Assembly: GCA_021442155.1 (NCBI GenBank)
Contig: CM038222.1
Location: 57,484,266-57,548,265, forward strand
DNA length: 64,000 nucleotides
Reading direction: 5' to 3'
Origin: Cymbidium sinense
Taxonomy: Eukaryota; Streptophyta; Magnoliopsida; Asparagales; Orchidaceae
Below the pieces are notes generated by a model. That model was not told the origin of the DNA. It saw only the letters and a list, made by a program, of their open reading frames with translations, and did no database searches. Shown one piece after another: positions 60,901-64,000 of this stretch. Both the position numbers and the translations under genes were made by a program. How positions within the stretch are numbered: the first letter of the stretch is position 1; every line of letters begins with the position of its first letter.

Positions 60901-63900
60901 CTAAATCACAAGATTGATCTTAGTCGTCCAATCTTAGATCGGATGGCCCGCAGAGAAAGCGTGTCCGCCGTCAGCTGACTCAGCCGATGGATGTGACAAC
61001 TTAAATAATCTATCCCATCGCGTCTCATGGAAAGCCCACTGCATCAGTCGCCACATGGCCTGACAAGATTTGGGGTTTAATTAGGCTTAATTATTCCAAT
61101 TTTAATGGTGAAACTTCCTAAAATCATAATTAATTGTAGAAAAATCCAAAAAAAAATGCAAGCTCGGGCTCATTTGAAGATATTTCAAAGGGGAATCTAG
61201 GAAAATTATAATTAATTGATTTTGAATAGTAACTTTGGCTTAATTAAGATCTTATAAAAATCTAATTAGCTTAATTATATTTTAATTAAGTACTAAATTA
61301 ATCTCAAATATTTTGTGGATGTTTATGAGGATGACCTCTGCCTCCCCTATTTTTCTAGGATTTTATTGATTGCTTAATTAGGGAAATCATTTGAGTAAGT
61401 CCTAATCACTTTCTTAATCAAATTAATTATAATTAAGAGATGAATAGTAGCTTGATTAATCACTTGAACATAATTATCCCTGCTAAACAATAAAGTCACC
61501 TAGACATTATGATTAGGGACATTGTTCCTAATTTATTTGCTAATTATCCTTTATTAAATTAATTGATGGGTTAATGGAATGATTAGTTGATTAATCAAGT
61601 GATTAGACCTTCAAAATGAGAGAATCAAAACCTAGTGGAATGATTGAATGGTTTAGGTATTAGGATTGAGGCCTTGCCCTTGATCCTTTCTCCTAAATTA
61701 ATTTTATCATTTAAATCAAAGCATAACTAAAGCATTTAATCAATTCTTTAATGGCTTAATGAAATCAAAATTAAAAATCAATTCACCCAACCTAAACAAC
61801 CCTTAATTGGTCTTGGGTAGCTCCTTGGGTGTTCAATAACCCAAGGTGAGAGATAATGAAATTATGATTGGCTCACATGTGTGAGAAAATCATAACAGTA
61901 ATTAAGTGAGATCCCTTAAGTTTAATTAACTAGTAATCATAAGTCAATTGCATTAGGCCCCTTTCATTTCTTAGGAGCATTACAAATTTACTTTCCATGT
62001 GATTGCATATCATATTAGCTTATTATCAATTAGTTAATTAACTTAAGGTGAAATAGATAAGTGATAATTAATCCATTTAATTCATACCTTAACCTAAACA
62101 AAAACATAAAATCAACCTAATTATTCTAGAGTTAAACTAAACCAATTCACACATGAGGGAAATGGGTTAGGACTACCAAACTCTTCTCATATTTCCTAAG
62201 TCAAATCAAATTCAAAAAAATAAAAATCTTCTTAAGGAATTTTAATTCATTTTAAATGATCTTATTTTATAGGATTGTCCTTAGGAATTAATTAGCGTGA
62301 ATGATGTCATGTGCTTAATCCCTTTATTTCTCTCCAAATATGCTAAATATTGCTTGCCATATGAAATCATGCATTCATTTCTTTTTCAAAATTAATTAAA
62401 TAAAATATTTCTTTTTATGTCAAATTGCATGTGTTGGCTAAATTAAGAATATGAGTGGCTATTATCACTATTAAAACTAAAAATTATTTTTAAAACCTAT
62501 AAATCAAAGATTATGAATGAAGTGGAGCTACTTATAAATATTTATAAGCTTGCATGTGATTATAGAATAAGATGTGCATTATGAAGTTCTCTTTTCTTCT
62601 CCTAATATGGATTTACATAGGATTTGCAAGTGTATAGTTCATTTGAAAAGAACACAACACTTGTTTAAATCTATTCTTATGCATTTCTATGTTATGTCTT
62701 AAGAAGGATCTTCATATTCTACATGTAAATCATACAACCAAATTAAACATAATTTTTTGCATGATTCTTTATCTGTTTGGTTCTTTTATACATTTATATG
62801 TATCTAAGAAAAGTGGTATATCAGTTTGGACATTCTAGGGCTGTGAGGCTTTAAGTATCCCTAAGTAGGTCTTGTACCTTGTGCACATGGTGTAGAAAAT
62901 AATGGCATCGTACTCACATATAACTTTTATACATGTGGATGTGCATTTAGTTAATGGATGAGAAATTCATCTTTTTTTACATGATAAAGACATGCATTAA
63001 TGATCCAATTAACAAATGGAATATCTAAATTTTCAAATCACATCTCTTTGCATTCATCATCAGAGTGTGCCAAGATTTATATTGCATGTATATGTATGTT
63101 TAGGATTATTCATATGCATGATATACATGATGGAAAGAAATAAACGGTGTGTGTTATGTGATAGTAATCCACCCTAACTAATCCTAAGATGCCTTTCTTA
63201 TTAAATAGGACTATTTAAAGAGAACCCAAACTTAGGACCAATTAAAACATATAATAAACCATTCACTAAAGGAAATTTATTAATCAATCTACTTTAGAAA
63301 TATTTTAAGGTAGGGATGAAAGAGAGCTCTCCTCTCTTTTCTTCTCTTCATAATATTTAGTCACTAAATGTAATTCATTCAAACCAAATCAAATCACTAA
63401 CTAAAATTGATAGGTCAACTAAATCACTTGAAATGAAACCACCATCTAAATTGAATCTTTCATACTTAGAAAATTCCAACCTTAAAGCCTAGCTAAGACA
63501 TGCCACACAAGCCTTAAATAGCACACACATTAGTCTAAGTCAGCATTTCTAGCTTTAGGTTAGAGTGGTGCATGGTTTGATGAATGTTTTTATTTTGTGA
63601 TGTATTATTTTAGACTAGATGTTAGGGTGTATGTCGGAAGACTAGATGATAGGGCGAGCTTAGCCTAATCATGTTTTCTACAGGGAGTTATGCTTGAGGG
63701 CATTGTAATAAAAGTATAAAAATTATTTTTGTTGTGTAGGTTGCTTATACTCCTAAGCATAACCCAAATTAGGACAGGTGGACTTATTTACCCATGTGTG
63801 GAGTGCTAAGTCTAACTTATTCATATAACTTCTTGGGTTGTGTGGAATGTTTAGCTAACCTTTGTTTCACAGGTTTAGTTAGATTTACCTTTCTCATTTT

Positions 63901-64000
63901 GATGTAAATTTTGTAATTAAGATCTGAAATGAATGTTATGGGGGATTAGGATGAACATTGGTTATAAGACCAAATCTTATGTACCATGTGATGCCTTTGG
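57935..64000 (+). mobile_element. 3' LTR of the C element, partial
   Basis: It starts TATTGACCTCACTTTTGG (TA for TG). It keeps the roughly 1 kb missing from the 5' LTR and is cut by the window end after about 6.07 kb; about 1.6 kb should remain outside. It contains the TTGACC-rich block (58900-59740), the altered palindrome near 60192, the central module near 61015-61070 and the TATATTAGTCTGG-like module near 62815. Confidence 0.88.
58900..59740. promoter_or_regulatory. W-box-like array in C 3' LTR
   Basis: TTGACC/GGTCAA motifs are repeated as in the 5' LTR of the same element. Confidence 0.5.

Overview
This window is nuclear DNA from a seed plant, most likely one with a large, repeat-rich genome; the species cannot be named from it. 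It is AT-rich and has no intact long ORF, no host gene and no RNA gene that I can recognise. From edge to edge it is Ty3/gypsy LTR retrotransposon sequence. Three features point to the Tat/Ogre lineage: LTRs of about 7.7-8.3 kb; an 18-nt primer-binding site (TGGCTACTCCGCTGGGGA, positions 27891-27908, minus strand) close to the tRNA-Arg type of that lineage; and a decayed pol with the order RT - RNase H - second, archaeal-like RNase H (NEAEYDAL) - integrase.

Three LTR subfamilies (A, B and C, my labels) share the terminal form TGTTGACCTCA...CACCACA. Layout: (1) 1-1515 plus 9222-9645 is one internal segment carrying a decayed antisense ORF of about 608 codons, split by a B solo LTR (1516-9216, perfect TSD ATGGG). 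(2) 9646-25680 is a plus-strand A LTR, split by a minus-strand B solo LTR (15869-24179, TSD GGGTT/TGGTT). (3) 25681-27890 holds a long array of hairpin-forming tandem repeats and then a structured leader, ending at the minus-strand PBS. (4) 27917-43510 is a minus-strand A LTR, split by another B solo LTR (28127-35845, TSD ACATG/ACATA). (5) 43511-47166 is the 3'UTR and decayed pol (integrase to RT) of a minus-strand element. (6) 47172-64000 is a plus-strand C element inserted in that RT: a 5' LTR (47172-53194) cut by a B LTR fragment (53195-54442), then integrase (54443-55285), a repetitive 3'UTR, and a 3' LTR that runs off the window.

Inferred history: minus-strand A elements came first, probably as a tandem array sharing an LTR, because the A LTR at 27917-43510 has a PBS on one side and integrase/3'UTR on the other. 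An A element then inserted in plus orientation into the leader array, and a C element into the RT. B elements came last, interrupting A, C and internal sequence, and three of them shrank to solo LTRs. All coding parts are pseudogenes.

The signals most worth a second look are the hairpin array with compensatory changes between units, the antisense ORF that reads straight through once the solo LTR is removed, an in-frame UAG shared by the integrase of two different elements, the dense arrays of W-box-like TTGACC motifs in every LTR, and conserved palindromes inside the LTRs.
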